Source: Rhizopus sp. PT2906 (taxonomy: Eukaryota > Mucoromycota > Mucoromycetes > Mucorales > Rhizopodaceae). From it: a DNA stretch of 22,458 nt. The stretch spans positions 1 to 22,458 of the forward strand of contig JAMYHX010000605.1 in the NCBI GenBank assembly GCA_025529335.1, written 5' to 3'. The notes beneath the pieces were generated by a model. The model worked only from the letters and a program-made list of their open reading frames with translations. It made no database searches and was not told the DNA's origin. Positions 1 through 9,512 of this stretch are shown here, piece after piece (within the stretch, counting starts at the first letter, position 1; the number at the start of each line of letters is the position of its first letter). Made by a program: the position numbers and the translations under genes.

Positions 1-1024
1 CTGTCATGATACTTAATTTGAAGGATATCATAAAATATAAAAAAAGTACCATAAAAAAAGTACCATATTTTTATCCTCACCCCTTAATTGTAATAAAGAC
101 GCTTTATTAAAAAAGAAAGTATTAAAAAAAAAAAAAAGAGTTTTACAACAAGTATAAGGCGTAACAGCATATAAATACACCACTAAAGTTCTTCCGACTT
201 AAATATTTTATTGCTGTAGTAGCCAAAAGAAATAAGCACAAGTAGCAGCAGTAGTAATAATAGTAATAGTACTGTGTCCTAATGTAGCATAACCCAATCT
301 ATTAGATATATTGTATTCATTGTTTTTGACAAATGTGCAAACTGTCAATCTTATGTTGGGCATATCGATGGTCCATAATATCAATTATTAAATGCTGTAT
401 TATCAAAATATCCCTAGTTTAGGATATTTTTAATTAATTCAATTTATGAATAATTAAAAAGAACAGGCTAGAATCCAAATAGTGCATTATTTACACAAAT
501 CAATCATACTAGAAGGGATGGCGTTTTCTTTTTGTTGAAGTCTCTCCTCCCTAGATAGCCTTTTTTTTTCTTGTATTACATGTATTAACTCATTAATTTA
601 ATCGAAATGGTTTCCATTTTCCTATTTCTTTTTTACTTCATTCCTTTGAATATTGACAATTACTACTATATCTACTTTACCAACAGAAATATTGACACTT
701 GTGGATCATTTCCTAAACTCTGTAAATGATTTTATAAATTGTATGGAAGTTTGCCTTGAATGGTGTATTTTATTTCAAAAATCACTACTTTATTGAGTTT
801 GCATTAACAGTTGAAATCAATTCAGACGATTTCATAAAAACTTAATTAAACAGGGACACCTAGTAAAATTTTTGGATATTCAGCAGCCATTTAATCAATC
901 AAGTATTATCAAACGTAATGAGTTACTGTCATTATGCAAACTTTGCCCTTTTCATACATTACATTTTAATACATAAGAGAAATTGTTCGTGTATCCTCAA
1001 TAAATTTAACAATTAACATTTACC
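1..1024. other. AT-rich flank without a recognisable gene
   Basis: I see no credible coding frame here on either strand. The stretch is AT-rich with short A/T runs and a directly repeated 14-bp unit (ATAAAAAAAGTACC at 37-50 and 51-64). A few trinucleotide-like runs (AGCAGCAGTAGTAATAATAG) lie near 245-265. No tRNA, rRNA or other RNA gene was recognised. Confidence 0.5.
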
Positions 1025-2279
1025 TTGAAATCACCAGATTTAACTAATATATCAATATTTAAGCCTACATCTGAATTAGGTAGCCAAGTACTCCATTATC
1101 ATTATTCACTGACAGGATTGTCGTTGTCAATTAATATATATATAGGAGCTTTGTTTGGCTACTTCTACTCTCGGAGCTCACATCGCTCACACTTCACATT
1201 ACGCACGACAACAAAGATACATTATTACCACTTCATTTGGAAGCTATTCACCAAGCGTGTCCAAAACTAAGATCTCTGTGTATATTTGGTAACAGTAAAC
1301 TACAAAACCTCTTTGAAAATGGTGACGAAATGAATATAGACCAAGCATTAAATATGACAACTTTCAAATTAATTCACCACCTCGACAATAGTCAAGCTGC
1401 TGTAGAGATGTGGATACAATATATCTGTTCGAAATATCTCAGTTTACAAACCTTGGAAATCGAAAATGGACAAATGAATCATAATGCATCAATCGAGACA
1501 GCTAATAGCTGAAAAGTGATCATCAAAATTTGCCCAATTATCCGTATATGGATTCTCTTTGAATACAGAATTTTACAAATTACTATCAGAGCATACGATA
1601 TTCAAAAAGCTCAAATTCTTTTCACCTGGCTATCCTGTACCCTTAACCAGTTTTCTTTTTAAATACCAAAAGACACTTACAGATCTATCGTTCTGACCTT
1701 ATTATCATATATTGTACTTTAAACATTGAATTTTAAGTTTTGAAGAATTTTGGAAAACTTATATCCGGCATTCATATGAAGGATGATTGGTTAGGTATAT
1801 CGATTGACACTTTACTGCAAAACACTCGACTTTATCAACTTACATTAGATCACCTTTCACTATCACAAACAAAAATAACAGAAAAGGCTCAAATTGTTCG
1901 CATTTCATTCGGTCATGTAACACTTAAGAATGCAATATTGAATGTGTTTATGAATGCTTATCCACGTCTAACTCATTTATTGCTTGTTTATTGCCAGTTC
2001 TTAAACTTAAACGTCAGTTTGGAAATGCCATTTCATCGGTTCGAATTTTTAAATTTACAACAACCACACACATTAAATCAAGATGATTTGTAAACAAAAT
2101 GTAAACATATTCAGATTAGTCAACATGGTAAAATAATTCAGTGTTATGAAACAACTGAAAATCGCATTGTTAGTCGAATACAGCAAGAAAAAAGTATTTT
2201 TATTTATATAAAATTACACTGCCTTTCAGTAGATCAGTTAGTTATATTTACTTGGATCAAAAGTCAACTAAATAAATAA
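1025..2279 (+). pseudogene. Decayed leucine-rich-repeat (F-box/LRR-like) gene
   Basis: LRR-style protein text is spread over several frames of one strand. The first frame (about 1025-1130) gives a short LxxLxL-like stretch. A second frame (about 1150-1512) reads L-S-E-L-T-S-L-T-L then C-P-K-L-R-S-L-C-I, typical LRR spacing, and ends at TGA 1510-1512. A third frame (about 1520-1695) has F-A-Q-L-S-V-Y-G and K-L-K-F-F. A fourth (1740-2093) has R-L-Y-Q-L-T-L and R-L-T-H-L-L-L and ends at TAA 2091-2093. The same frame is then open again to TAA 2277-2279. At least three frame changes and two internal stops mean it cannot make the full protein unless several unusual introns exist. Mucorales carry large families of F-box/LRR proteins; that assignment is by style only, since no F-box is visible. 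It converges on the NDT80-like gene, whose stop lies 5 bp away. Confidence 0.55.
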
Positions 2280-2284
2280 ATATG

Positions 2285-4846
2285 TTATTTTACAATAGTA
2301 GCTTCTCTACCTGACATGGGGGAGGAAGAAGAGGGTGGAGGTGTATTTCCTTGTTGAGGTCTTTCATATTCCTTACGATTATTATCGGTATCATAAGTAT
2401 ACATTGGTATTTTATTTGAAGGACGCCATTCATAATGTTGTTGTTGTTGTTGTTGTGGTTGTGGTTGAGGAGATTGGTAAGTAGGATAATGGTCAGGCCC
2501 AGAAGAAGGAGGCGGTGGCAAACTATAAAACCCAAAATGTTTAATGATAATTATTGTAATAATGAACATATAAAACTTACCTTTGAGTTAATGGGTGATG
2601 ATGGCCATATGCAGGATGATGACTATATTGGCCTTGTGCTTGAGGAGGGGGAGGATGAGAATGAGGATGAGAATAATAGTGCTCTTGGGCTTGTTGATGT
2701 TGTTGATGATGGTTCATATAAGGTGAACCATGTTGAGAATTGTCAACACTTGACGTACTATTATTAGATGCCATTCTAATTCTATTCCAATCCTGTGAAT
2801 GTTGTGGTTGTTGTTGCTGTTGTTGTTGATGAGAATCACCTTGACGTTCAGATTGTTGTCTTTGCCAATAATAAGGTGAGCTAGTCGATTCGTCCTTGAC
2901 TGAAGAATAATCAGCTTGTTCATTAGGATGATGCTGTTGAGGATGATGATGATCATTTGTAGGATAAGCTGCCTCGGAAGATGCGTTTGAATGAACACGA
3001 TCATGTACGTTACCGTAGGATTGCTGCTGCTGTTGCTGTTGCTGTTGCTGTTGTTGTTGTAATCCAGGGTACGAATGCGAGTGAGACATAGGTGGAGGTG
3101 GAGGCATATGATTATAGTTTGTATATGCAACGCCATGATAATCATAAGGCATATATTCTGTAGGTTGAAAGAGATGAGCACTTGCACCAGCATAAGCAGT
3201 GGGACGACCATATGGAACATGAGTACTTGCATTGTTATGTTGAATGACACTTGAGGTGGGACCACCAGCATTGCTAGTGCGCTTACTAGAAGTATGAGTG
3301 CCAGAATCAGTTTCAGCGTAATGACCAGGACTTCTACCACGAACAACAAGAGAGGAGGACTTGGCTGATGCAACAGTAATAGTATTACCATTGCGTAATT
3401 TAGCTAATAATTCAACAACAATAACATAATATTGTTGAGCGGCACGTCTTTTACCATTATTTGCTGTTGCCGTTTTGAATTGAAGACGCTCAAAAGTAAC
3501 AATAGATTGACTTGAACCTACAGCACTAAAGCCAATATTACCGCCAGGGCGAATCAACTTTGGGGTAGGTGTGGTCTGAGGACCTTTATCACGTTTAGGA
3601 GTATGTTGAATCAATTGAATTGATTTATCACAGTCAGATAAACGAGCACTCACGCCAAGCATAAAGCAATGAATCTCTTCTAATTGGCCATTATGATCCT
3701 TTGCTAAACAAGGAAAATCTTGTCCTTCATATAAAATGCCAACACCTTCCAAAGAGAAGGAACCACTTACTTGAAAATAATTGCGACGATAACAAGTCCA
3801 ATCATTATCAGCTAAAAAGAATCCACGATCAACTTTTGTATGAAGACGAACATCAATACTAAAGAATAGGTTACTATTATTATTATCATCACATGATTTA
3901 AGCATATAAAAAAACTTACGTTGTATGTCTATCTAATGAAACAATATTATGAGCGTAATCAGTAGGTCCAAAAGAAGGACATGTCTCGTTGATAAGGGAT
4001 TCTTTACGGTCTCTTGGAGTTGAGTTATTAATATGAGGATGATAATTAGAAGAGGAAGAAGGTGTGCCTGGTGTAACCATATTATTTGTTGTATTATTAT
4101 TATATTTTTGAGTTTCCAGGGGCAAAGATGGTGAAGATGGATATTGAAGATTTGGGTCATCTAAATCATCATTCTGATTCGTATCATTATGATTCGTATT
4201 GTTTGTAGTAGGTTGAGGTGTAGTAGGTTGAGAAGACATGATTACTCTACTAGAAAATAAAAAAGTGTCAAAAAGGTGAAACGAAACACACATGGAGTAA
4301 TAGAATAAAAAATGTTACCTTTGCGGAGATGATTCTGCTCTAGTAGTATTATTGTTATTATAAGATTGTTGTTGCAATGGCATCAAAGCCTGATTTTGTT
4401 GATGTTGTTGATTGTGGTATTGGTGAGCACTATCAGGTTGATGAAAACTAAAAAAGAAATAGAAACAAAAAAAAAAAAAGATAATGATGAGTAAAATAAG
4501 AAAAGAAGAAAAGAAGAAAAAGAAATTTTCTCCATTTTTTTTTTTTTTTTTTTTCGCTTTCTTCCCCCACTAACAAAGCCAGGGCTTTATTAATTTTTGC
4601 TGATGTCAAATAAAATCATTTTGGGATTTTGTGTTTGGTATTTTACGACAAAATTAATGTATAGAAGTATTACAACCCTTACAACTTTCTTTTATAGGTT
4701 GCAATGACAACTAGAAACACACACACACATCTCAAAAAAAAAAAAAAAAAAACTATGAATCAGAATATTTACCTTTGTTGTCTACTCAAATGGTGATGAT
4801 CTTGATTATAGTCTTGATTCATATATCTGTGATTCTCTGGATCCAT
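2285..4846 (-). CDS. NDT80/PhoG-family DNA-binding transcription factor (XprG/VIB-1-like)
   Basis: Five exons are predicted: 4846-4773, 4447-4319, 4249-3920, 3858-2581 and 2522-2285. They total 2049 nt, or 682 aa. All four introns (325, 69, 61 and 58 nt) start GTAA, end TAG and keep frame. Residues about 178-360 form the NDT80/PhoG domain: D-R-G-F-F-L-A-D-N-D-W-T-C-Y-R-R-N-Y-F at its start, then F-K-T-A-T-A-N-N-G-K-R-R-A-A-Q-Q-Y-Y and V-V-R-G-R-S-P-G-H-Y at its end. The flanks are disordered: a Gln/Asn/His/Pro-rich N-terminus and a long Gln/His/Pro/Ser-rich C-terminus with a poly-Gln run (coded near 3024-3060). Known relatives are Ndt80 (yeast meiosis) and XprG/VIB-1 (nutrient stress, secreted proteases, incompatibility in filamentous fungi). 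A nuclear regulator is therefore expected, but the targets here are unknown. The start is the first ATG of an exon that opens in frame; intron 1 is unusually long and holds two homopolymer tracts. Confidence 0.88.
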
Positions 4847-5597
4847 ATTATACTCTTTTTTTTAAGAAACAATAATAATAAAAAAAAGAAGAAGAAGAAA
4901 AGAAAGAGAGAAATAAAAATTAAAGAGGTGGAAAAGAAATAAAGGAATTATAGTTGAATCAAAAAATCTGTTATTTTTAGTTGTACCCAATACAAGTTGT
5001 AATATAATGAATCTACCTCAATCGGAGACTCATAAAGGACAAATCAACACTAAAATGAACCAATTGATGATAACCTATCTGTCATTTGTATTTCAATCTA
5101 AAATGGGGGTTTTTTTTTAAAAAAAATAATTTGATATCAAAAAGAAAGTAAATGTACATGTAGTATCATATATAAATATTTTCTATTTGACAAAAAATAG
5201 TAATTTTGAGTTTGTGCACCAGGTAACACACTTGCTAATTTTTTTTTTTTTTTTTTTGAAGATCTCTACTTGTAAACACTCAATTTTTTATTCGCAGGGG
5301 TAAACAAAACGAGGGGAGGGGCTACTCATTATAGTGCTTCCAATTGATCTATTTTTTTACTCCAATTAAATTCATTTTTTAAATAAGTTACTCCATTTGA
5401 AGAAGGTATTAAATATACATCATTTGTAAATGTATTCAGAAATGTTTCATATATTTATGTACTTTAAAAAGACATTTTACCGCATGGTTTCATTATGGTT
5501 TCAATTAGAAAAAAAGCCATTATTAATGTTTATACCAAATTTCAAATTGCAGTTACACAAGGAAAAAGAAAGTTTATTGAGATTAATATTTTATAGT
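4847..5597. other. Intergenic region upstream of the NDT80-like gene
   Basis: This stretch is AT-rich. It holds A-rich leader sequence for the minus-strand NDT80-like gene and a 19-T run at 5239-5257. A plus-strand frame at 5430-5666 overlaps the end of the Ser/Gly-rich gene and has no protein-like features. I see no gene here. Confidence 0.4.
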
Positions 5598-5897
5598 TTA
5601 AAATATCATGTAAAACGTAGAGGCAATAGCACCAGACATAACAATTGGACGAATAGAATATCCTAATGTCCCTCCGCTAGTAGCTGTAGAGTTACTGTTT
5701 CCATGACCGCCTACAGAGGAACTACCACTGGAGCCTCCACTGGAGCCTCCACTAGAGCTGCTACTGCTGCTACTGCTATCTGTGGAACCACTACTGCTAG
5801 AACCACTTGATCCGCCGCCGCCACCACTACTGCCTTTGGCCGCCACAAGGCTAACAAGGTACAAAATTGCAATCAAATAAGCATAGAAACCACGCAT
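5598..5897 (-). CDS. Small secreted Ser/Gly-rich protein, probably GPI-anchored
   Basis: The 99-aa product starts with a clear signal peptide: M-R-G-F-Y, then a hydrophobic stretch to about residue 18 ending V-A-A-K. The middle is almost entirely Ser and Gly (about residues 21-65), likely flexible and O-glycosylated. The C-terminus has small residues, a short spacer and a final hydrophobic segment (I-R-P-I-V-M-S-G-A-I-A-S-T-F-Y-M-I-F), the layout of a GPI-attachment signal. A cell-wall or plasma-membrane surface role is inferred from this layout, not from homology. A TATA-like element lies about 120 bp upstream. A phase-free 5'-UTR intron at 5954-5906 (GTAAGT...TTAG, 49 nt) would remove the only upstream ATG. 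Repetitive Ser codons make expansion and contraction of the linker likely. Confidence 0.72.
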   Translation of the reverse strand: MRGFYAYLIAILYLVSLVAAKGSSGGGGGSSGSSSSGSTDSSSSSSSSSGGSSGGSSGSSSVGGHGNSNSTATSGGTLGYSIRPIVMSGAIASTFYMIF

Positions 5898-5905
5898 TTT
5901 TGAAA

Positions 5906-5954
5906 CTAATAATTTTTTAAATATAGATCAATCACGAAAGTTCATTTTACTTAC
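5906..5954 (-). other. Probable 5'-UTR intron of the Ser/Gly-rich protein gene
   Basis: A GTAAGT donor (5954-5949) and a TTAG acceptor (ending 5906) bound 49 nt, the usual intron size in this window. The segment contains the only ATG (5945-5943) between the TATA element and the annotated start, so splicing would remove a competing start codon. RNA evidence is lacking. Confidence 0.45.
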
Positions 5955-6015
5955 TATCTTGTGTCAGTTAAAATTTTTAATTAAAAACTGAGAGGATGGA
6001 GTAGAAGTTGGCTTG

Positions 6016-6023
6016 TATTTATA
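6016..6023 (-). promoter_or_regulatory. TATA-like box for the Ser/Gly-rich protein gene
   Basis: TATAAATA reads on the minus strand about 120 bp upstream of the ATG at 5897. It sits just downstream, in the direction of transcription, of a 36-base homopolymer (T on the plus strand, 6033-6068). Confidence 0.5.
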
Positions 6024-6024
6024 C

Positions 6025-6032
<8 letters not shown>

Positions 6033-6068
<36 letters not shown>
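6033..6068. repeat. 36-base poly(T) tract
   Basis: An uninterrupted run of T on the plus strand separates the Cys-rich ORF from the promoter of the Ser/Gly-rich gene. It could act as a nucleosome-depleting dA:dT element or be neutral slippage sequence. Confidence 0.9.
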
Positions 6069-6073
<5 letters not shown>

Positions 6074-6102
6074 TAAAATGTTATAAAAAAGCAGGTTTGG
6101 CG

Positions 6103-6330
6103 TTACCTACATGAATTACACACATGAGAAAAAGGGTAGCTCAATTGGTTGCTCGCATCAAATATTTTTGGAAAATCATTACAAAGACAAAAGGAGGCTG
6201 TGCATTTTGCATTACAAAAGTTAAACTCTGTTTGGTAAGTTTGACAGTAAACAAGTACTACAAACGATCTTTTTGCGCTCCAATGGCGAAGTAAAAGTAC
6301 CCATAAAAGCAGTTTGTATGAGTTGGGCAT
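6103..6330 (-). CDS. Small Cys-rich hypothetical protein
   Basis: This 75-aa frame has a hydrophobic N-terminus (K-L-L-L-W-V-L-L-L) followed by a Cys-rich part. It has seven Cys after residue 25, including F-N-F-C-N-A-K-C and S-F-C-L-C-N. That arrangement suits a small secreted disulfide-rich protein. The candidate signal sequence is interrupted by R-H-W-S-A-K-R, so it is not a clean signal peptide. The last codons (TGT AGG TAA) contain an AG/GTAACG sequence that could be a splice donor, so the true C-terminus may lie further on. No family was recognised. The frame could also be accidental; the Cys clustering is the main argument for a real gene. Confidence 0.35.
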   Translation of the reverse strand: MPNSYKLLLWVLLLRHWSAKRSFVVLVYCQTYQTEFNFCNAKCTASFCLCNDFPKIFDASNQLSYPFSHVCNSCR

Positions 6331-6956
6331 CTTCTTTTCCGTGGGTTAATTTTAATTCTTATTAGCTTTATTCTATTTGTCACTAAACTGAGTTTGTTCA
6401 ACCTGATACCGTGAATTTAGCAATTTTTAGGCACTAGCTATGATGATTATTTGTATACAACGATTTGTCTCATGAAATGAACAATGAACTAGATTGTTAT
6501 ACACTATTATCTCGTGTTTTTAATAACTTCAACCACCTAAAGTTATATATTTTAAATTATACATGTAACATCCAGTCAAGTATAAGCATCAGATGACAAG
6601 AAAATCAACGAATAGATATTGCACAATATTATTTTCAAATTCGTGAAGCTAGATTTGATAAATACTGTATCACATAAATTTATAATAACTAAAAACATGG
6701 CAATATAACTCTATACAATGTACTGCGGATTTATTTGTATATTTAATTATAAAGACAAAAAAATTGCTGATTAGATTAAATTTCTTGTAATTGTATAAGT
6801 ATTAAACTGCTACAATGCATACATCGTAACTGAATTAATGTACAGCGATCAGCCATTGTACAGAATGTTTTTTCTTATAAACCCCAGGCTCGTAAAAACC
6901 ATGACACATTATTATATAGTAAAACATAATATATCCCATGAACTAACCGGCTTGTG

Positions 6957-6998
<42 letters not shown>

Positions 6999-7016
6999 CT
7001 TTTTTCTTTGTTATCA
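6331..7016. other. Divergent intergenic region upstream of Aph-1
   Basis: This is AT-rich sequence without a supported gene. Its right end is a 38-T tract (6961-6998) only 18 bases before the Aph-1 ATG, so the tract is probably part of the promoter or 5' leader of that gene. Confidence 0.45.
6961..6998. repeat. 38-base poly(T) tract next to the Aph-1 start
   Basis: A run of 38 T is followed by CTTTTTTCTTTGTTATCA and then the ATG at 7017. Because of its position it may lie in the 5' UTR or core promoter of the Aph-1 gene. Confidence 0.9.
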
Positions 7017-7889
7017 ATGAGCCTATTGTCTTTCTTTGGTTGTCTCTTTTTGGCTTATGGTCCCATCTTGTCCATCTTTATCTTATTTATAGCTCCTACT
7101 GCACAATATGTTCTATTAACTGTGGCAAGGTAAACAAAAACATTCGCGTCATGTGGAATTACTTTGTCTTAATTGTCCTTAGTGCCTTCTTTTGTTTGAT
7201 TGCTTTATTACTGTCAAGTGTCATTTGGTATGCATCCAGGACAAACTATTACATAAGCATACTCTATAGTATAGTCATACAAGAAATATGTCGATATTGT
7301 TTTTATTTGTTACAAAGACGAGCAGAACACGGGTTAAATAGTATATCAGCCAATCCAATGTTCCCATTCAACAAACATATATTCTCTTTTGGTAATATTG
7401 AATACTTTTCTAATCCAAACTAATACAAACAATCCCGCAGTGTTTGGATATGGATACGCCTTGACGAGCGCATTGGTTGGATACATCTCTCTCTTGGTTG
7501 AGTCGATTGGACCTGGTGTCCTGATGTGTGCGAGTTGTCCTCAGGCTACCCTGTATTTTATATCTGCCATCACGACAAGCTTATTTTCACTTTTACATAT
7601 TGGCTGGATGATGATTTCATTTGAAGGATACAGTGAATTACCAAAACCAAGAGGATACTGCAAGATCCTCTGGGTCATCCTATCTCATTATGGTGCTTCG
7701 TTTGCAGTAAGATATCACGATTAGTATATACAATATAAAACTCATGGAACACCTTAGACAACCCTGAATTCTTCTGCAACAGTCAAATACGGATGCATAT
7801 ACTCAATCTTTATTTGTTTATTCATCATTTTAATCTCTTCATCCATCATCATTTTCTCACTCAAATCCAAGTTTAAACTCTTACATTAA
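7017..7889 (+). CDS. Gamma-secretase subunit Aph-1
   Basis: Four exons are predicted: 7017-7129, 7183-7391, 7441-7706 and 7758-7889. They total 720 nt, or 239 aa, close to the family's usual 240-310. Introns are 53, 49 and 51 nt, all GTAA...AG and in frame. Aph-1 is the seven-helix scaffold of gamma-secretase, the intramembrane protease that also needs presenilin, nicastrin and Pen-2. Family marks seen: an N-terminal F-F-G-C-L-F-L-A-Y-G-P helix; A-F-F-C-L-I-A-L-L-L-S-S-V-I-W; I-Q-E-I-C-R-Y; and E-S-I-G-P-G-V (residues 128-134), matching the animal D-A-L-G-P-G-V. The GxxxGxxxG helix appears as G110-x3-A114-x3-A118, with small residues kept. Both histidines important in animal Aph-1 align: H160 in L-L-H and H190 in S-H. 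The C-terminal helix is short. It converges on the RING gene, with interlocked stop codons. Confidence 0.86.
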
Positions 7890-9336
7890 TCAAGATCGAT
7901 ATCGTCAGGATGCTGTGATGAATGTTGCTGTTCTCTTAAATGTTCTTCATTATTTCCTTGCTGTCCTTGTTCTCTATTGTTTAGATCGCCTTGTTGACTA
8001 TGCTCTTGTTGATCAGGCAAAACAGAGTGACGACTAGATAAGGTTTAGAAGAAAACAAAAAAGTATCCAACAAGAATGGCTTACCAGACAGGGCATGTGC
8101 TATTGAGTTTTAACCATGGCTTGATACAATCATCATGAAATATATGTTCACAAGGAAGCTGAATGACTTGCTCAGTTGCTTCAAATGCATCTTTGCATAC
8201 AGCGCAATCTGCTTCTTGGCCTATAAAATCATAAGTTGAGCTCTAATTATCCTACATGACGTTTTCATTACTTTTTTCTTTTTCTGTTAGTCCTCTTTTT
8301 GGCAGCGTCTCAATCACTTGCTCAGGTGCAGGTGGCGGCGCTGTTCCTCTATATAATAGTGTTAATATACCATTTCTCCTATCTTTCTCTTTCATACCCT
8401 CCTGCTTGCTCCATTAGTTGCGTAATGATATTATCAAAAGCTGTTCTACTGAACACATAATCATTTGGATTGCCGACTATTTCCTCTCCCAAAGTACCAC
8501 CTGTCATGGCTGTGATGAATTGAAGGATGCTACTGTATGAGCAAAGTGAGTTTAATTTCATTATCTATATAAATAAATGAATATGCATTATATACCTGGC
8601 AACGTTTCCTCGGGTATCATTATTGTTATTATTCTGTTCATCTCCTTGTTGAGACTGTTGTTGCTGTTCTTGGTTATTACTGTTGTTTGGAGAGAACGGT
8701 TGAAAGCGAATGCTACCATTGACCATGTTGCCGTAAAAGACGAAGGGTCGATTACCACTACCACTACCACTTTCATTATTGCCAGTTGCCGTCTGAGAGT
8801 TCTCCGTAGTACTTTCTTGACTGCTTTCATTATTGTTATTATTATTGTTGGTGTTATTACTTTCGGTGTGAGCTTGGTTCATCAAGTTGGCTAATAATGC
8901 CTGTACGATATTATTTATGCTTGGCTCTGGTTGCTCCTGTTGTTCATTGCTTGCTTCATTTCTGGGAGTAAAGAACTGATAGATGTCATCACCTACTTCA
9001 CCTCGATTGCCATGTGAAATCGAAAACAGTTGAGCTGATCCTCCGTCAGGTAAAAATATTTGTCTGCGAAATGTTCTAGTAGAGGTGTGGTCTGCGTCAG
9101 ATTCGTGGTTATGTTGGTGGTTATCAACCAACAAAAATTCTCGAGGATCGTCGTCAGCTTGTAACTGCCGCACAGACGAATTAAACGATGCATATGCATT
9201 GTATATTTTTACTTACTTCTTCTATGAATTGTTCATTGCACTGCTGACAAGTAGGGTCAGGCGCCATGTAAATAGGAACCTCAGTATTGCAGATATGACA
9301 CCAATACCTAGTTGGTTGACGTGCTTCTGTACTCAT
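7886..9336 (-). CDS. RNF126/RNF115-like RING-H2 E3 ubiquitin ligase
   Basis: Six exons are predicted: 9336-9217, 9164-8596, 8532-8398, 8348-8272, 8220-8085 and 8033-7886. They total 1185 nt, or 394 aa. All five introns are 49-63 nt and in frame. The N-terminus has a C4 zinc ribbon (C13, C16, C30, C33) in Y-W-C-H-I-C...C-Q-Q-C-N-E-Q-F-I-E-E, as in RNF126/RNF115/BTL-type ligases. An Asn/Gln/Ser-rich middle follows. The RING-H2 domain spans about residues 306-346: C-A-V-C, then L-P-C-E-H-I-F-H-D-D-C, then T-C-P-V-C. A helical stretch before it (N-D-Y-V-F-S-R-T-A-F-D-N-I-I) also fits the family. Such ligases accept an E2 and ubiquitinate cytosolic quality-control or trafficking substrates; the substrates here are unknown. 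The C-terminal tail is Gln/His/Asp-rich. The gene is divergent from the four-TM gene and tail-to-tail with Aph-1. Confidence 0.9.
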
Positions 9337-9346
9337 TGTTGATTAC

Positions 9347-9369
9347 AAAAAAAAAAAAAAAAAAAAAAA
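9347..9369. repeat. 23-base poly(A) tract in a divergent promoter
   Basis: A run of 23 A starts about 10 bases from the RING-ligase start codon. It sits in the 176-bp region between the divergent starts at 9336 (minus) and 9513 (plus). A (TTTC)n stretch at about 9488-9506 occupies the other side. Confidence 0.85.
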
Positions 9370-9512
9370 GAAAAAGAGAGAAGGAAATGAATTGACGTGA
9401 CTTTTTTAGTGTAGAATGGTTTGGATTGTAATTTTGTAAAGAGAGAGAGAATATTTCCATGATCCTTTATTGTTCCCTTTTTATCCTTTCTTTCTTTCTT
9501 TCTTTCCTAGAA

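Noticed and set aside
2714..3391. 225-aa minus-strand frame overlapping the NDT80-like gene
   Set aside because: It is the shifted frame of Gln/His-rich repeats (CAA/CAT codons), giving Leu/Ile/Asn-rich nonsense. The NDT80 frame has the domain and the splice sites.
5430..5666. 78-aa plus-strand frame
   Set aside because: It overlaps the end of the Ser/Gly-rich gene on the other strand and has no motif. Composition is that of AT-rich random sequence.
6838..7020. Plus-strand frame ending in poly-Phe
   Set aside because: Most of its length is the 38-T tract read as Phe. The Aph-1 start lies in another frame just after it.
7389..7724. Treating the two halves of Aph-1 as separate small membrane proteins
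   Set aside because: Three short introns join them in phase into a full seven-helix Aph-1 with correctly ordered motifs.
8577..8894. 105-aa plus-strand frame opposite the RING ligase
   Set aside because: It is antisense to the Asn/Gln/Ser-rich exon; the Ile/Val/Thr-rich text is the mirror of AAT/AAC/CAA codons.
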